A program made the position numbers and the translations under genes. Below the pieces are notes generated by a model. That model was not told where the DNA came from, made no database searches, and worked only from the letters and a program-made list of their open reading frames with translations. This document shows, in pieces, positions 1 through 9,444 of a stretch of 64,000 nucleotides of DNA (position 1 is its first letter; every line of letters begins with the position of its first letter). Origin of the DNA: JALOLG01 sp963776935 (GTDB taxonomy: Bacteria > Actinomycetota > Acidimicrobiia > Acidimicrobiales > Ilumatobacteraceae). The stretch is taken from contig CAVZOP010000001.1 of NCBI GenBank assembly GCA_963776935.1, positions 620,001-684,000 on the forward strand, in the 5' to 3' direction.

Positions 1-555
1 CACCTCGCGGGCGAGTGCTTCACCGCGTTCTGGGACCCCGAGCGCGTCGGCGACCTCACGGATCTTGGTCGCCGGGCCGCTGGCGTCGACCGGCCGATTG
101 ATCATCACGAGCGGGTACCCGAGGTCGCGCAGTTGGTCGAGCGTCTCGGCGGGACCCGCCAGATCGGTGGCGAGCAGGACGGTCGGTTCGAAGCCGGCGA
201 TCGGCTCGGCCGACAACGATCGCTGGTAACCGATCTCCGGCAGCGCGTCGGCCTCCGGTGGGAACGTGGCCGAGAGATCGGTCGCCACCACACGATCGCC
301 GAGCCCGAGCGCGAAGACGACTTCGGCCAGGTCGCCGTCGAGCGGGATGATGCGATCGATCGACTCGACGGTGACGACGTCGCCGTGGGCGTCGGCGAGT
401 GTGACCGGCAGGCTCGGCTCGGACGCCGGCGGCGCGGTGGTTTCGGGCACCGACGATGGCGCCGATGGGAACGTCGTCGAGCGCTCCGCGGCATCCGCTC
501 CGCCGCACGCCGATGCGAGCGTCAGCCCGACCACCAGCAACGCTCTGCGATTCAT
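1..555 (-). CDS. Heme/iron ABC transporter substrate-binding lipoprotein (3' end missing)
   Basis: The frame is open from an ATG at 555 to the left edge (185 codons), so the C-terminus is missing. The start MNRRALLVV leads into a hydrophobic segment ending in a lipobox (LASACGG), then a Thr/Pro/Ser-rich linker, as in surface-anchored actinobacterial binding proteins. The body (IDRIIPLDGDLAEVVFALG, then DRVVATDLSATFPPEADALPEIGY, about residues 68-110) matches the fold of periplasmic hemin-binding proteins of the HmuT type (BtuF-like family). It should capture heme or a similar iron compound outside the membrane for an ABC importer, whose permease and ATPase would lie beyond the left edge. A palindrome touching the start codon suggests metal control. 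A cobalamin or siderophore ligand cannot be excluded. Confidence 0.8.
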   Translation of the reverse strand, partial: MNRRALLVVGLTLASACGGADAAERSTTFPSAPSSVPETTAPPASEPSLPVTLADAHGDVVTVESIDRIIPLDGDLAEVVFALGLGDRVVATDLSATFPPEADALPEIGYQRSLSAEPIAGFEPTVLLATDLAGPAETLDQLRDLGYPLVMINRPVDASGPATKIREVADALGVPERGEALAREV

Positions 556-571
556 GTTAGGGATACCTAAC
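556..571 (-). promoter_or_regulatory. Palindromic operator abutting the heme-binding protein start
   Basis: GTTAGGTATCCCTAAC is a 16-bp sequence with 6-bp arms (GTTAGG/CCTAAC), ending one base before the ATG at 555. TTAGG/CCTAA half-sites resemble those bound by DtxR/IdeR-type iron repressors, but the spacing is shorter than the usual 19-bp iron box, so the regulator is inferred. Its position implies a very short or absent 5' leader. Confidence 0.45.
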
Positions 572-648
572 AGATGTGGGTAGGACACGTCAATCCCGGG
601 CGGCAGCAGCGGTATCGAACGGTCGAGCGAGTGGATACCGTCCGTGCC

Positions 649-1599
649 ATGACCGACGGCCCCACGATCGATGGCCAGGTCACGCCCGACGACGTGGAGC
701 GAGCCGCCCGACGCATCGAGGGCCTGGTGCGCCGGACGCCGGTGATCGAGTACGGCGAGCTGATCCTCAAGCTCGAGCTGTTGCAGCACGCCGGTTCGTT
801 CAAGCCGCGCGGCGCGGCGAACCGTGTACTGGCCGAACGCGACCGCGCCGGCCACCTCCCTTCGACCGGCGTCATCACTGCCAGCGGTGGCAACCACGGT
901 GCGGCCGTCGCCTACGTGTCGCACGCGCTCGGGATCGCCGCCGAGGTGTTCGTGCCGTCGATGTCGCCGCAGATCAAGCACGACAACGTCGCCCGCTTCG
1001 GGGCCACGTTGCGGGTGGTCGACGGCTACTACGACGAGGCGCAGGTGGCGGCGAACGCCCGCCAGATCGAGTCGGGTGCGCTGATGGTGCACCCGTTCGA
1101 CCACGCCGACACGGTCGCCGGGCAGGGCACGATGGCCCGCGAGCTCGAGGACCAGATCGGTGGCTTCGACACCATCGTCGTCGCCACGGGTGGCGGCGGC
1201 TTCGTCGCCGGCCAGGCCGCGTGGTTGCGCGACCGGGCACGCGTGGTGAGCGTCGAGCCGGAGCTGTCACAGTCGCTGCGCGCCGCGCTGCAGGCGGGGC
1301 AGCCGGTCGACGTCGGAGTGAGCGGCCTCGGGAGCGACTCGATGGGCGCCAAGCGCGTCGGCGATGCCCCATGGGTGATGATCCGCCAATTCGTCGATGA
1401 AGCGGTCGTGGTCAGCGAGGACGATCTGCGTGCCGCGCAGCGCGAGCTGTGGCAGCAGTTCCGGCTCGTCGCCGAGCCAGGCGGCGCCGCGGCGCTCGCC
1501 GCGATCCGCTCCGGCGCCTATCGCCCGTCGCCCGACGAGCGTGTCGTCGTCGTGGTCTGCGGCTCGAACTGCGACCCAGCCGACGTCTCCGGTCCGTGA
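649..1599 (+). CDS. PLP-dependent threonine/serine dehydratase-like enzyme
   Basis: A 316-residue fold-type II PLP enzyme. The Schiff-base lysine is Lys52 in AGSFKPRGA, followed by the substrate loop ASGGNHGAAVAY and the glycine-rich phosphate loop ATGGGGFVAG. The residues before the lysine (EYGELILKLELLQHAGSFK) and the absence of a regulatory ACT domain fit the short catabolic threonine/serine dehydratase type that releases ammonia from hydroxy-amino acids. A racemase or a related eliminase is possible. I chose the ATG at 649, not the upstream in-frame ATG at 574, because TACCGT (636-641) lies 7 nt before it as a -10 box, giving a leaderless message. It stands alone between the heme gene and a convergent DUF222 gene. 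Confidence 0.8.
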   Translation: MTDGPTIDGQVTPDDVERAARRIEGLVRRTPVIEYGELILKLELLQHAGSFKPRGAANRVLAERDRAGHLPSTGVITASGGNHGAAVAYVSHALGIAAEVFVPSMSPQIKHDNVARFGATLRVVDGYYDEAQVAANARQIESGALMVHPFDHADTVAGQGTMARELEDQIGGFDTIVVATGGGGFVAGQAAWLRDRARVVSVEPELSQSLRAALQAGQPVDVGVSGLGSDSMGAKRVGDAPWVMIRQFVDEAVVVSEDDLRAAQRELWQQFRLVAEPGGAAALAAIRSGAYRPSPDERVVVVVCGSNCDPADVSGP

Positions 1600-1630
1600 T
1601 CGCCCGCCCATCCGGACGAGGGCTCTGAGG

Positions 1631-2863
1631 TCAGTTGGCGCTCGGTGGCGTCGTGGGTGTAGCCGTGGGTGGTGGGTTGAAGGTGACCCAGTGCATCTGG
1701 AGGCGTTCGCCGAGGGGATGCTGGTATCGGCCCGTCGGTTGGGGTGGTGGCCCGGTGGGTGGTCGGGCGACCGCGGCGGGGTGCATCACGTGGCCGTAGA
1801 TGTCGGTGAACACCAGCCCGTGGGGGTCGTCGGCGTTGCCGGCGATGCCGAGGCGGCCCTTGTGGTGGAGCCGGTGATGCCGGGGACACAGGCAGGCAAG
1901 ATTCCAGGTATCGGTCGGGCCCGCTCCGTGGTTGGGGTCCCAGTGGATGACGTGGTGGACGTGCAACACCCGATCTGATCCGCACAGCCGGGGACGCGGC
2001 AGCCGCGGTCACGCAGGATCACGAGCCGGCGGGTGCGTTCGGGCACGGTGCGCTGGGTGCGTCCGACGCTGACGGGGATCCCGCCGTGCTCGTGGACGGT
2101 GTTGACGATGGTGTCGCAACAGATCAGGTCACGCAGCCAGGCTGGGAGGCGGTAGCCGAGCCCGTCGATCATGGCGTTGTCGACGTCGACATGGACGTGG
2201 ACCCGGTAGCGATCACGCCGCCCGACGTCGGCGATCGAATCCAGCGAGCGGTTGGCGATCTCGACCAACGCGTCGGCTTTCGACACGGCGACGCCGTCGC
2301 GTTGGAACAAGGCGTCATGGGCTTCGCGGAGCGCCGCGTCCAACACGGCGCCGTGGTCGGCGTCGAGATCACCGCGTAGTTCCCAGCGCCCATCGTCGAG
2401 ATGCCACAACGACAACGACTCGACCGGTTCGCGACGCTCGTGTCCGGCGGGTTGATCGTCGGTGGGGTCGGGCGCGAAGTCGTAGGAGCGCAACACCCGC
2501 CGCAGCTGCGTCACCGTCGCCAGCTTGGCGAACTCGCACAACTCGGCGTCGGCCCACCGTGGCGCTCTGGTGGCGATCGGCACGACCTGATCCAACGACA
2601 ACTCGCCGGCATCGAAGGCGTCGAACGTCACCGGCAACTCGTCGCGCCGCTTGGCGACCGTCACCAGCTGCTGCGCGTGTGCCGTTGACAGCCCGGCTTT
2701 CCACGCCAGCCAGTGCGCCGGCGAGACGATCCCCGACATCTGCCACTCACCCGTGGCGAGGGCTTCGGCGACCAGTTCAACGAGTCAGTGCGTCGAGGAC
2801 GTTGCGGTGACCGCACAGGTCGGCGAGGCGGTCCTCCAGCCGTTCCTGCGTCCCCGTCGCCAT
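1631..2863 (-). pseudogene. DUF222 / HNH endonuclease (13E12 family), frameshifted
   Basis: Three frames must be joined. Residues from the ATG at 2863 (MATGTQERLEDRLADLCGH) run to about 2794. The second frame holds the DUF222 helical domain (SGIVSPAHWLAWKAGLSTAH onward). The third, from about 1975, gives the HNH module (VLHVHHVIHWDP, then WNLACLCPRHHRLHHKG), with the Cys pair and His cluster expected of an HNH nuclease. The joined length is about 410 codons, normal for the family. The break at 1975 separates the nuclease module, so a literal translation would lose it. The family is repetitive in Actinobacteria and thought to be mobile or SOS-linked; its biological role is poorly known. An SOS-box-like site lies directly upstream. 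The break may be a sequencing error. Confidence 0.8.
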
Positions 2864-2869
2864 CCCCCA

Positions 2870-2885
2870 TCGTACACATGTTCGA
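2870..2885 (-). promoter_or_regulatory. SOS box (LexA site)-like sequence
   Basis: TCGAACATGTGTACGA matches the mycobacterial/actinobacterial SOS consensus TCGAAC-N4-GTTCGA at 11 of 12 defined bases. It ends 7 nt before the DUF222/HNH start codon at 2863. LexA-controlled 13E12-family genes are known in Mycobacterium tuberculosis. Confidence 0.6.
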
Positions 2886-3020
2886 TCATCGATGCAACCC
2901 GAGCAAAGGACAATTTCGACGAATTCGACCGTGCAATGAACACAGCTCGGTGTATCCCGCCGCTGCTGTGTGGGTCGTGCGAGGTGCCGCAACGAGGCGG
3001 CGCCCAGCCGGAGGACTCCC

Positions 3021-4308
3021 ATGCACCCCTACATCGCCGCCGCGATGAGCCGGAAGCGATCCGGATTGGCCGCGTTCGACCACGTCCTCCCCACTGCTCG
3101 TCTCGACACCTCCTTCCGGACCGTCGATCGACAACCGGCCAGGACTCGTTCCGGCGGCGGTGTCGCGCGATGTCTGACCTCGTTCGTACTCGGGAGCGTT
3201 GCTCAGGGCGCCCCGTTCGTGCTGGTCGGTGCCGCCCTCGAACGCCGCGACGTGAACCCTGGTTGGCTGGCAGCGATCGCCGCTGTCCGGCTGGCGCCGT
3301 ACCTCGTGTGCTCACCCGTCGCCGGCGCGCTCGCCGGTCGCCACGAGGCGAGAGCCATGTTCGCGGTCACCGGACTGGCGCGCGGCGCCCTCGTCGTGGC
3401 GTTGTGGATCGGACTGGGCGTCGATGCCCCGGCGCCGGTGCTGGTGTCACTGCTGTTCGCGCTCGTCGCCGCCGGCACCCCGACGTTCCCGTCGCTGATG
3501 CGGACGGTTCACGACGCCGCGGCGCCGGCCCGTCTCGACCGCACGAGTGCGCTCGCCGCCGGGCTCGAGTCGGCTGCCTTCGGTGCCGGGCCGGCGCTCG
3601 GAGGGCTGCTGCTCCTCACCGGCACCACGAGCTCACTGTTGGTGTGCGCGGCGATGCTGGTCGCGTCGGCGGCGCTCGCAACGTCCCTGCCGGCCACGGG
3701 TGGGACGACCCGTACGATTGGCGCGACCAGCCAGCCGGTACGCAGCTGCCGGCCGGTTGCTGTTCCGACCCGACGTACGAACGGCGATCATGGCCGTGCT
3801 GGGTGTGAACGTGCTCGCCGGACTGAACGCCGCCTTGCTCGTCCGACTTCCCGCCGGGCTTCACTTGGGCGGCGAGCGCGCGTTCGGGCTGCTGTCGCTC
3901 GTCTTCGGCGTGGGGGCGTTCGGCGCGTTCATCGCCCTGCTCGGGCCGATCCGCCGAGGGCGCCGTCCGATGCTGCCACTGGCCACGGCCGGTGGCGCCG
4001 TCGCTCTGCTGTCCACCACCAGCGATCTGCCCTTCGCGCTGGTCATGTGCGGTGCGCTCGGCGCCTCGATCCTCATCGCCGAGGTACTCGTCACGGGCAC
4101 CCTCGGCCAGTCGCTCCCGGGCGCGCTGGTCGCGCCGGCGTTCGGCGTCCTCGACGCGTTGATGGTGGCGGCGATGGTCGGCGGCGCCCTCGTCGCTCCG
4201 CTGCTGACGACCGCAGTCGGACTGCGAGCGACGCTCGCCCTCGCCGGAATCGCTGTTCCCTTGCTGGCGATCTGCTCGCTGCATCTTCGCGGCCGCGGTG
4301 GGCGATGA
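3021..4308 (+). CDS. Major facilitator superfamily transporter (one frameshift)
   Basis: The ATG at 3021 has a good ribosome-binding site (GGAGG at 3010). The first frame encodes a basic N-terminus and about six membrane segments (for example LAAIAAVRLAPYLVCSPVAG, and GARGALVVALWIGLGV-like stretches) to about 3700. The second frame, from about 3700-3730, supplies the other half (DVRTAIMAVLGVNVLAGLNA onward) to the TGA at 4306. The total of 1288 nt is one base over a multiple of three, so a single extra base explains the break. Joined, the protein is about 428 residues with some 12 helices, typical of MFS drug or metabolite exporters. The substrate is unknown. The stop overlaps the start of the next gene (ATGA), so the two are translationally coupled. 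Confidence 0.75.
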
Positions 4309-5694
4309 ACGCGCTGGTGCCCCGCGACGCTCTGGTGGGGATCGAGCAGTTGGTCCCGCTGGTCGATGGCCGGCTCGTTCCATACGTGAACCTGGACAAC
4401 GCGGCGAGCACGCCCGCGTTCCGATCGGTGGTGGAGACCATCGAGGAGTTCCTGCCGTTCTACTCGGGCGTCCATCGGGGGACTGGTTACAAGTCGCGTG
4501 TGAGCACGACTGCGTTCGAACGCGCCCGTGACCTCGTCGGCGAGTTCCTGGGCGCCGACCCCGCGGCGCGATGTGGTCGTGTTCGCCAAGAACACGACCG
4601 AGGCGCTCAACCGGCTCGCCCGATCGTTGGCGGCCGACGACGACTCCGTGGTGTTGACGACGATGCTCGAACATCACTCGAACGACCTGCCGTGGCGAGG
4701 GCGATTCCGCACCATCCACGTCGGCGTCTGCCCGGACGGCACGCTCGACGTCGACCACCTCGATCGGCTCCTCGTCGAGCACGCCGGTCGCGTCGCGCTC
4801 CTCGCGGTGTCGGGTGCGTCGAACGTCACCGGGGTGATGCAGCCGGTGCACGAGCTGGCCGCCATGGTGCACGCGGCCGGCGGTCGCATCGTCGTCGATG
4901 CCGCGCAACTCGCTCCGCACCGCCGGATCGACATGCGGCCCCACGACGATCCCGGTCATCTCGACTTCGTCGCCCTGTCGGCCCACAAGTTGTACGCGCC
5001 GTACGGCACCGGCGCGCTGGTCGGCGCCCGGTGCGCGTTCGCCGACGCGCCCGACCACGTGGGAGGCGGCACAGTGAGCGCCGTGACGACCGACGCCATC
5101 GCCTGGGCCGACCTCCCCGACCGGGAGGAGGCCGGCAGCCCGAACGTGCTCGGCGCGGTGGCGATGGCCGCCGCCACCCGAACCCTCACCGATATCGGGC
5201 TCGATCGCATCGCCGACCACGAGCGCCAGCTCACGCGGTACGCGATCGACCGCCTGGGCGGAGTGCCCGGCCTCAATCTGCACGGCCCGACCATGACCTC
5301 CGGTCCGAACGCCAAGGTCGGCGTCATCCCGTTCACGATCGCCGGGATCGACCACGGGCTCGTCGCCGCGATCCTCGGGTACGAGCACGGCATCGGCGTT
5401 CGCAGCGGATGCTTCTGCGCCCATCCGTACATCGCCCACCTCCTCCAACTCGACCGAGCCGATTCGATGGTGTGGCTCGAGCGGGCGAAGCGGGGCGACA
5501 AGCGCGGCGTGCCCGGGATGATCCGGATCAGCCTCGGCTGCTACAACGATCGGCACGACGTCGATCGCGTCGTTCACGCGCTCGAGCGGGTCGTCGCCGG
5601 TGACTACACGGCCGAGTATCGGGCCGACGTCGACGGATCGTTCCACCCCGCCGGCTACGTCGAACCGCTGCTGCTCTCGCTCGACCGAGGATGA
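4305..5694 (+). CDS. Class V aminotransferase / cysteine desulfurase-like protein (one frameshift)
   Basis: The gene begins inside the stop of the MFS gene (ATGA). The N-terminal part (YVNLDNAASTPAFRSVVETI, then SGVHRGTGYKS) and the C-terminal part (from DVVVFAKNTTEALNRLARSL) are in different frames, joined at about 4565 where CCCC should probably read CCC. The PLP lysine lies in ALSAHKLYAPYGTGAL, the aspartate in VDAAQLAPH, and RSGCFCAHPY resembles the cysteine loop of NifS/SufS-type enzymes. The joined length is about 463 residues, longer than SufS (about 410). No Fe-S scaffold gene is adjacent, so it may instead be a dedicated lyase or desulfurase that works with the coupled exporter. Confidence 0.75.
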
Positions 5695-5758
5695 TCCGAG
5701 TTGGCGTGCACGCGCACGCTCCGGTGGTCGACGAACCGCCGGGCATAGAGTCCCGGCG

Positions 5759-7351
5759 GTGCCGGACTTCCTGGTGGACGACGCGATCCTGCTCGTCTTC
5801 CTCGTCATCGGCGTCGGCGCCGGCGTCGGCAGCGTCCGCATCAGGGGGATCTCGCTCGGGCCGGCGGCGGCGTTGTTCGTCGGCCTCGCGGTCGGCGCGG
5901 CCGACGACGCGGTCGGTGGAGCCGATGGCCTGGGACTGCTCCGCCAGTTCGGCCTCGTGCTGTTCACCTACACGGTCGGCCTGGCGTCGGGTCCGACGTT
6001 CATCGCCGGCCTGCGTCGTGGCGGCGCGCTCGCCGTCGCGGTCACCGCGGCGTTGGTCGCTTCGCTCGCCGGGTTGTGCGCGTTGGTGGCCTGGGCGATG
6101 GATCTCTCTGCTGCCGACCGGGCCGGGCTGTTCGCCGGCAGCACCACCAACACCCCGTCGCTCCAGGCCGCGACCGAGGCCGTGACCGACGGCGACCCGG
6201 TCGTCGCCTACTCGCTCGCCTACCCGGCCGCGATCGCGTCGATGATCGCGATCCTGACGTTGCTGCTCGGGCGCAAGCTGCGGCTCCCGACACGACTCGA
6301 GCCTCCGCCACCTTCGGCGCCGGTCGAGCAGCTGATCAACTGGACGGTCGACGTCACGACGCCTGGTCTCCCGACGATCGGCGAGCTGCGCGCGCGATAC
6401 CCGGGCCTGGGGTTCAGCCGCGTCGAGCACGACGGCGTGGTGACGATCGCGACGACTGGCGACCGTCTCGACCCGGGCGATGCGGTGGTCGTGATCGGTC
6501 CGAAGCCGGCGGTCGAGGCGTTCTGTGCCGACGTCGGGCAACGCAGCGATCACCACCTCCCCCTCGACCGCTCGACGTTCGACTTCCGACGGATCCTCGT
6601 GTCCGACCGACGACTCGCGGGTGAGCGGATCGGCGACCTCGACCTGCCGGGCCGCTTCGGGGTGATGGCGACCAGGGTCCGGCGCGGCGACGACGACCTG
6701 CTGTGCCACGACGGCGTCGTCCTCCAGCTCGGCGACCGAGTGCGTGTGGTCGGACCGTCGACCGGCATCGACGAGGCCGCCCGCGCACTCGGCGACTCCG
6801 AACGGGGGCTGTCGGAGGTCGACGCGCTCGGTTTCGCACTCGGCGTCGCGGCCGGGCTCCTCCTCGGCATCGTCGACGTGCCACTTCCGGGCGGGGGCGA
6901 GATCGAGCTCGGACCCGGCGGTGGGCCACTGGTGGTCGGGCTCTGCCTCGGTGCGATCTCGCGCACCGGGCCGATCACGTGGCAGATCCCGCGGGCGGCC
7001 AACCTCGTTCTCCGTCAGCTCGGAATCCTGATGTTCCTGGCGTGCGCCGGGCTGGGTTCGGGCGCCACGTTCGCCGATGCCGTCGGCACTCGCGCGGGTC
7101 TCGAGCTGTTGGCGGCCGGCGCCTTCATCTCTGCGGTCTTCGCCGGGCTGATCCCTTTCGTCGTGCAACTGACGATGCGAAGCGACGTGGTGCAGACGGC
7201 AGGAACGTTTGCCGGCATCGAGACCCAGCCGGCCGCCCTCGCCTACGCGGTCGACCGGACGGCCGGCGACGAACGCGTCAACGCCGCATACGCGCTGGTG
7301 TTCCCGGTTGCCATGATCGCCAAGATCATCACGGTCCAGTTCCTGGTCTGA
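5759..7351 (+). CDS. AspT/YidE-type antiporter with TrkA-C domains
   Basis: 530 residues in one frame. The N-terminal half has about five membrane helices from residue 5 and the conserved loop AGSTTNTPSLQAATEAV. A cytoplasmic middle part with two RCK_C/TrkA-C-like domains (about residues 190-350; for example GDAVVVIGPKPAVEAF and GDRVRVVGPS) follows, then a second membrane half with the repeat-related motif AGIETQPAALAYA. This arrangement defines the aspartate:alanine exchanger family and its YidE/YbjL relatives, which contain a duplicated transport domain. The substrate is unknown; dicarboxylate or amino-acid exchange is a family-level guess. The GTG start at 5759 is preceded by TAGAGT (5746-5751), 7 nt upstream, which points to leaderless transcription. 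Confidence 0.8.
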   Translation: MPDFLVDDAILLVFLVIGVGAGVGSVRIRGISLGPAAALFVGLAVGAADDAVGGADGLGLLRQFGLVLFTYTVGLASGPTFIAGLRRGGALAVAVTAALVASLAGLCALVAWAMDLSAADRAGLFAGSTTNTPSLQAATEAVTDGDPVVAYSLAYPAAIASMIAILTLLLGRKLRLPTRLEPPPPSAPVEQLINWTVDVTTPGLPTIGELRARYPGLGFSRVEHDGVVTIATTGDRLDPGDAVVVIGPKPAVEAFCADVGQRSDHHLPLDRSTFDFRRILVSDRRLAGERIGDLDLPGRFGVMATRVRRGDDDLLCHDGVVLQLGDRVRVVGPSTGIDEAARALGDSERGLSEVDALGFALGVAAGLLLGIVDVPLPGGGEIELGPGGGPLVVGLCLGAISRTGPITWQIPRAANLVLRQLGILMFLACAGLGSGATFADAVGTRAGLELLAAGAFISAVFAGLIPFVVQLTMRSDVVQTAGTFAGIETQPAALAYAVDRTAGDERVNAAYALVFPVAMIAKIITVQFLV

Positions 7352-7430
7352 ACCCTGCCCCGTTGGGATCGTGGGTGTCTCACTCCGTCCCCACGCTCAT
7401 CCGGTACCGCTCTTACCTTTGGCCGAGACG

Positions 7431-8330
7431 ATGCGGGCGATGACATCACACGCGAACGACAACGATGACGACTTCGGCGGGCTGGCGCGCGACCTTCCGG
7501 GCCTGCTCTCCCGCCGCAGCGCGTTGGCGCTTCTCGCCGGTGGCGGCCTCCTGGTACTCGCCGCGTGCGGGTCGGACGACGACACGACCTCGTCCACCAA
7601 CGGGTCGTCGACCGCCGGTTCGGGCGACACCGTCGGGACCACGGGTCAGCCGGCGTCGACGAGCGCTTCGACCGTCGCGTCCGAAACGGGTGCTTCGGTC
7701 GCCTGCGAGACCATTCCCGAGGAGACGGCCGGGCCGTTCCCCGGCGACGGTTCCAACGGCCCGGACGTGCTGAGCGAGAGCGGGGTCGTGCGTCGCGACA
7801 TCACGTCCAGCATCGGATCGGCCTCCGGCGTCGCCGAAGGTGTCCCGCTCACGATCACGCTCGACCTCGTCGACACCGCGAACGGTTGCTCGGCGTTCGC
7901 CGGCGCCGCGGTGTACCTCTGGCACTGCGACCGCGACGGGCAGTACTCGATGTACTCCGACGCGATCGCCGACCAGAACTACCTCCGGGGCGTGCAGGAA
8001 GCCGACTCCAACGGGCAGGTCACGTTCACGAGCATCTTCCCTGCGGCGTACTCAGGTCGCTGGCCGCACATCCACTTCGAGGTCTATCCGAGTCTCGACG
8101 CGGCGACGTCGGCGCAAGGCATCCTCGCCACGTCCCAGATCGCGCTCCCCGAGGAGACCTGCAACCTCGTGTACGCGACGGAGGGCTACGAGCAGAGCGT
8201 GAGGAACATGGCGCAGACATCGCTGGCCACCGACAACGTGTTCAGCGACGACGGTGGCGCCCGCCAGCTCGCGACGACCTCGGGCGACGTCGCCAGCGGC
8301 CTCGACGTGCAGCTGACGGTCCCCGTCTGA
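7431..8330 (+). CDS. Intradiol dioxygenase-like secreted lipoprotein
   Basis: The N-terminus holds twin arginines (LLSRRSALALLAGGG), a hydrophobic run and a lipobox (LVLAACGSDDD), indicating Tat export and lipid anchoring. After a Ser/Thr-rich linker comes the beta-sandwich of intradiol ring-cleavage dioxygenases: GAAVYLWHCDRDGQYSMYSD and then FPAAYSGRWPHIHFEVY, which supply the Tyr, Tyr, His, His iron ligands seen in catechol and protocatechuate dioxygenases. It is a single-chain extracytoplasmic version, a form common in Actinobacteria whose substrate is not known. An in-frame ATG at 7440 is an equally possible start. TACCTT (7414-7419) is a plausible -10. Confidence 0.8.
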   Translation: MRAMTSHANDNDDDFGGLARDLPGLLSRRSALALLAGGGLLVLAACGSDDDTTSSTNGSSTAGSGDTVGTTGQPASTSASTVASETGASVACETIPEETAGPFPGDGSNGPDVLSESGVVRRDITSSIGSASGVAEGVPLTITLDLVDTANGCSAFAGAAVYLWHCDRDGQYSMYSDAIADQNYLRGVQEADSNGQVTFTSIFPAAYSGRWPHIHFEVYPSLDAATSAQGILATSQIALPEETCNLVYATEGYEQSVRNMAQTSLATDNVFSDDGGARQLATTSGDVASGLDVQLTVPV

Positions 8331-8355
8331 TCCTTCGTCGAGAGCGCGAGCACGG

Positions 8356-9411
8356 CTATTGCTCGTCGGGCTGGAGCTGCGGGATGATCAGCGGCATTGG
8401 TGCGGCCCGTGTCGGCACCATCAACTCGGCGGGGATCCTTCGGGCGTGCAGGAGCAGGATGACGCTCAGCACGAGCAGCCAAATCGGGAACACGAGCGCC
8501 AGCCACGTCTGCAACGACGCGCTGAGGAGCAAGAAGGCGGCCACCACGTAGCCGCTCCACGCGAACCAGCCCGGCACGACCCGTGAGGTGCGCCCGATCG
8601 TCGACGTGGTCATCACGAACATCGCCGCCATGCGCAGGGCGAACACGAGCACGAGCGTGTTGCCGAATTGGGGGAACTGGTGCGCCACCACGGGGTCGAT
8701 GTCGCCGTCGGAGAACTCGACGCTGGCAGCCAACACCGATGTCGAGGCGGCAGCGGCGAAGAACAGGGCGACGTACAAGATGCCCGAGACGAGCTGGATG
8801 TTGGACAGCAAGATGTTGACGCGTCGGGCCGTTCCTTCCACCCACATTCTGAGGGCGACCACGAACCAGATGAAGGCGATCCCGGCGAACGGCATGAGGT
8901 AGAGGCCGACGAGCAGAACGCGCCGGCTCTCGGCGCTGGTGTAGAACTCGGTGATCTCAGCAGTCGCCGCGTTCGCGCCCGGCCGGGACGACAGCAGCCA
9001 GAACGAGACGAGAAAGAGCACGGCGTGTAGGCCACCGACGGCGGCGGTGAGCATCGCCGCGTTGCGCAGTGACCGGGCATGTTCCGGCGACGCCGGACCA
9101 CCGCTCTCGTCAGGAACCTGTTGTGTGATTCGGTCAGAGTAGGCCGTCCCGGGATCGCCATCCGACCCAAGTCGCGTCGTTGCCTCACTCGATACGCAGG
9201 CCGGAGTCGCCCGAGGGGTGCCGTGAACTGAATCGTCGAGGAAGCCCTCGGTCGTCACAGTCACAACGACGTTCGAGCGCTCGGCGGGGCCTTCCTGAAT
9301 CGTTCGCAGGTCCGAATTCGGACATCGCGTCGCGATCGTCGGGAGCGCCAGGACCAGCACATCGCGGACACGCTCATCCGTCTTCGTCCGCGATGCCTTG
9401 ACGAGTCGCAC
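8356..9411 (-). CDS. Hypothetical six-helix membrane protein
   Basis: I do not recognise the family. The C-terminal 235 residues contain six hydrophobic helices, for example VGGLHAVLFLVSFWLL, LLVGLYLMPFAGIAFIWFVV and FPIWLLVLSVILLLHA, with a short cytoplasmic tail. The N-terminal 115 residues of the longest frame are polar and unlike a membrane protein, so the true start may lie downstream: GTG at 9264 or 9258, or the ATG at 9054. It is convergent with the dioxygenase gene. No catalytic motif is visible. Confidence 0.55.
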   Translation of the reverse strand: MRLVKASRTKTDERVRDVLVLALPTIATRCPNSDLRTIQEGPAERSNVVVTVTTEGFLDDSVHGTPRATPACVSSEATTRLGSDGDPGTAYSDRITQQVPDESGGPASPEHARSLRNAAMLTAAVGGLHAVLFLVSFWLLSSRPGANAATAEITEFYTSAESRRVLLVGLYLMPFAGIAFIWFVVALRMWVEGTARRVNILLSNIQLVSGILYVALFFAAAASTSVLAASVEFSDGDIDPVVAHQFPQFGNTLVLVFALRMAAMFVMTTSTIGRTSRVVPGWFAWSGYVVAAFLLLSASLQTWLALVFPIWLLVLSVILLLHARRIPAELMVPTRAAPMPLIIPQLQPDEQ

Positions 9412-9444
9412 GACTTCTTCGGATCAGTCGACGTCGCTTTCCTC

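Noticed and set aside
2777..2863. TGA in the first DUF222 frame as a possible selenocysteine
   Set aside because: The family sequence continues in another frame after it, so a frameshift explains it; no Cys is expected there and no hairpin follows.
3616..5967. Long open frame (about 780 codons) antisense to the MFS, aminotransferase and transporter genes
   Set aside because: It is a shadow of high-GC codon bias: the opposite strand carries recognised domains throughout and this frame has no domain.
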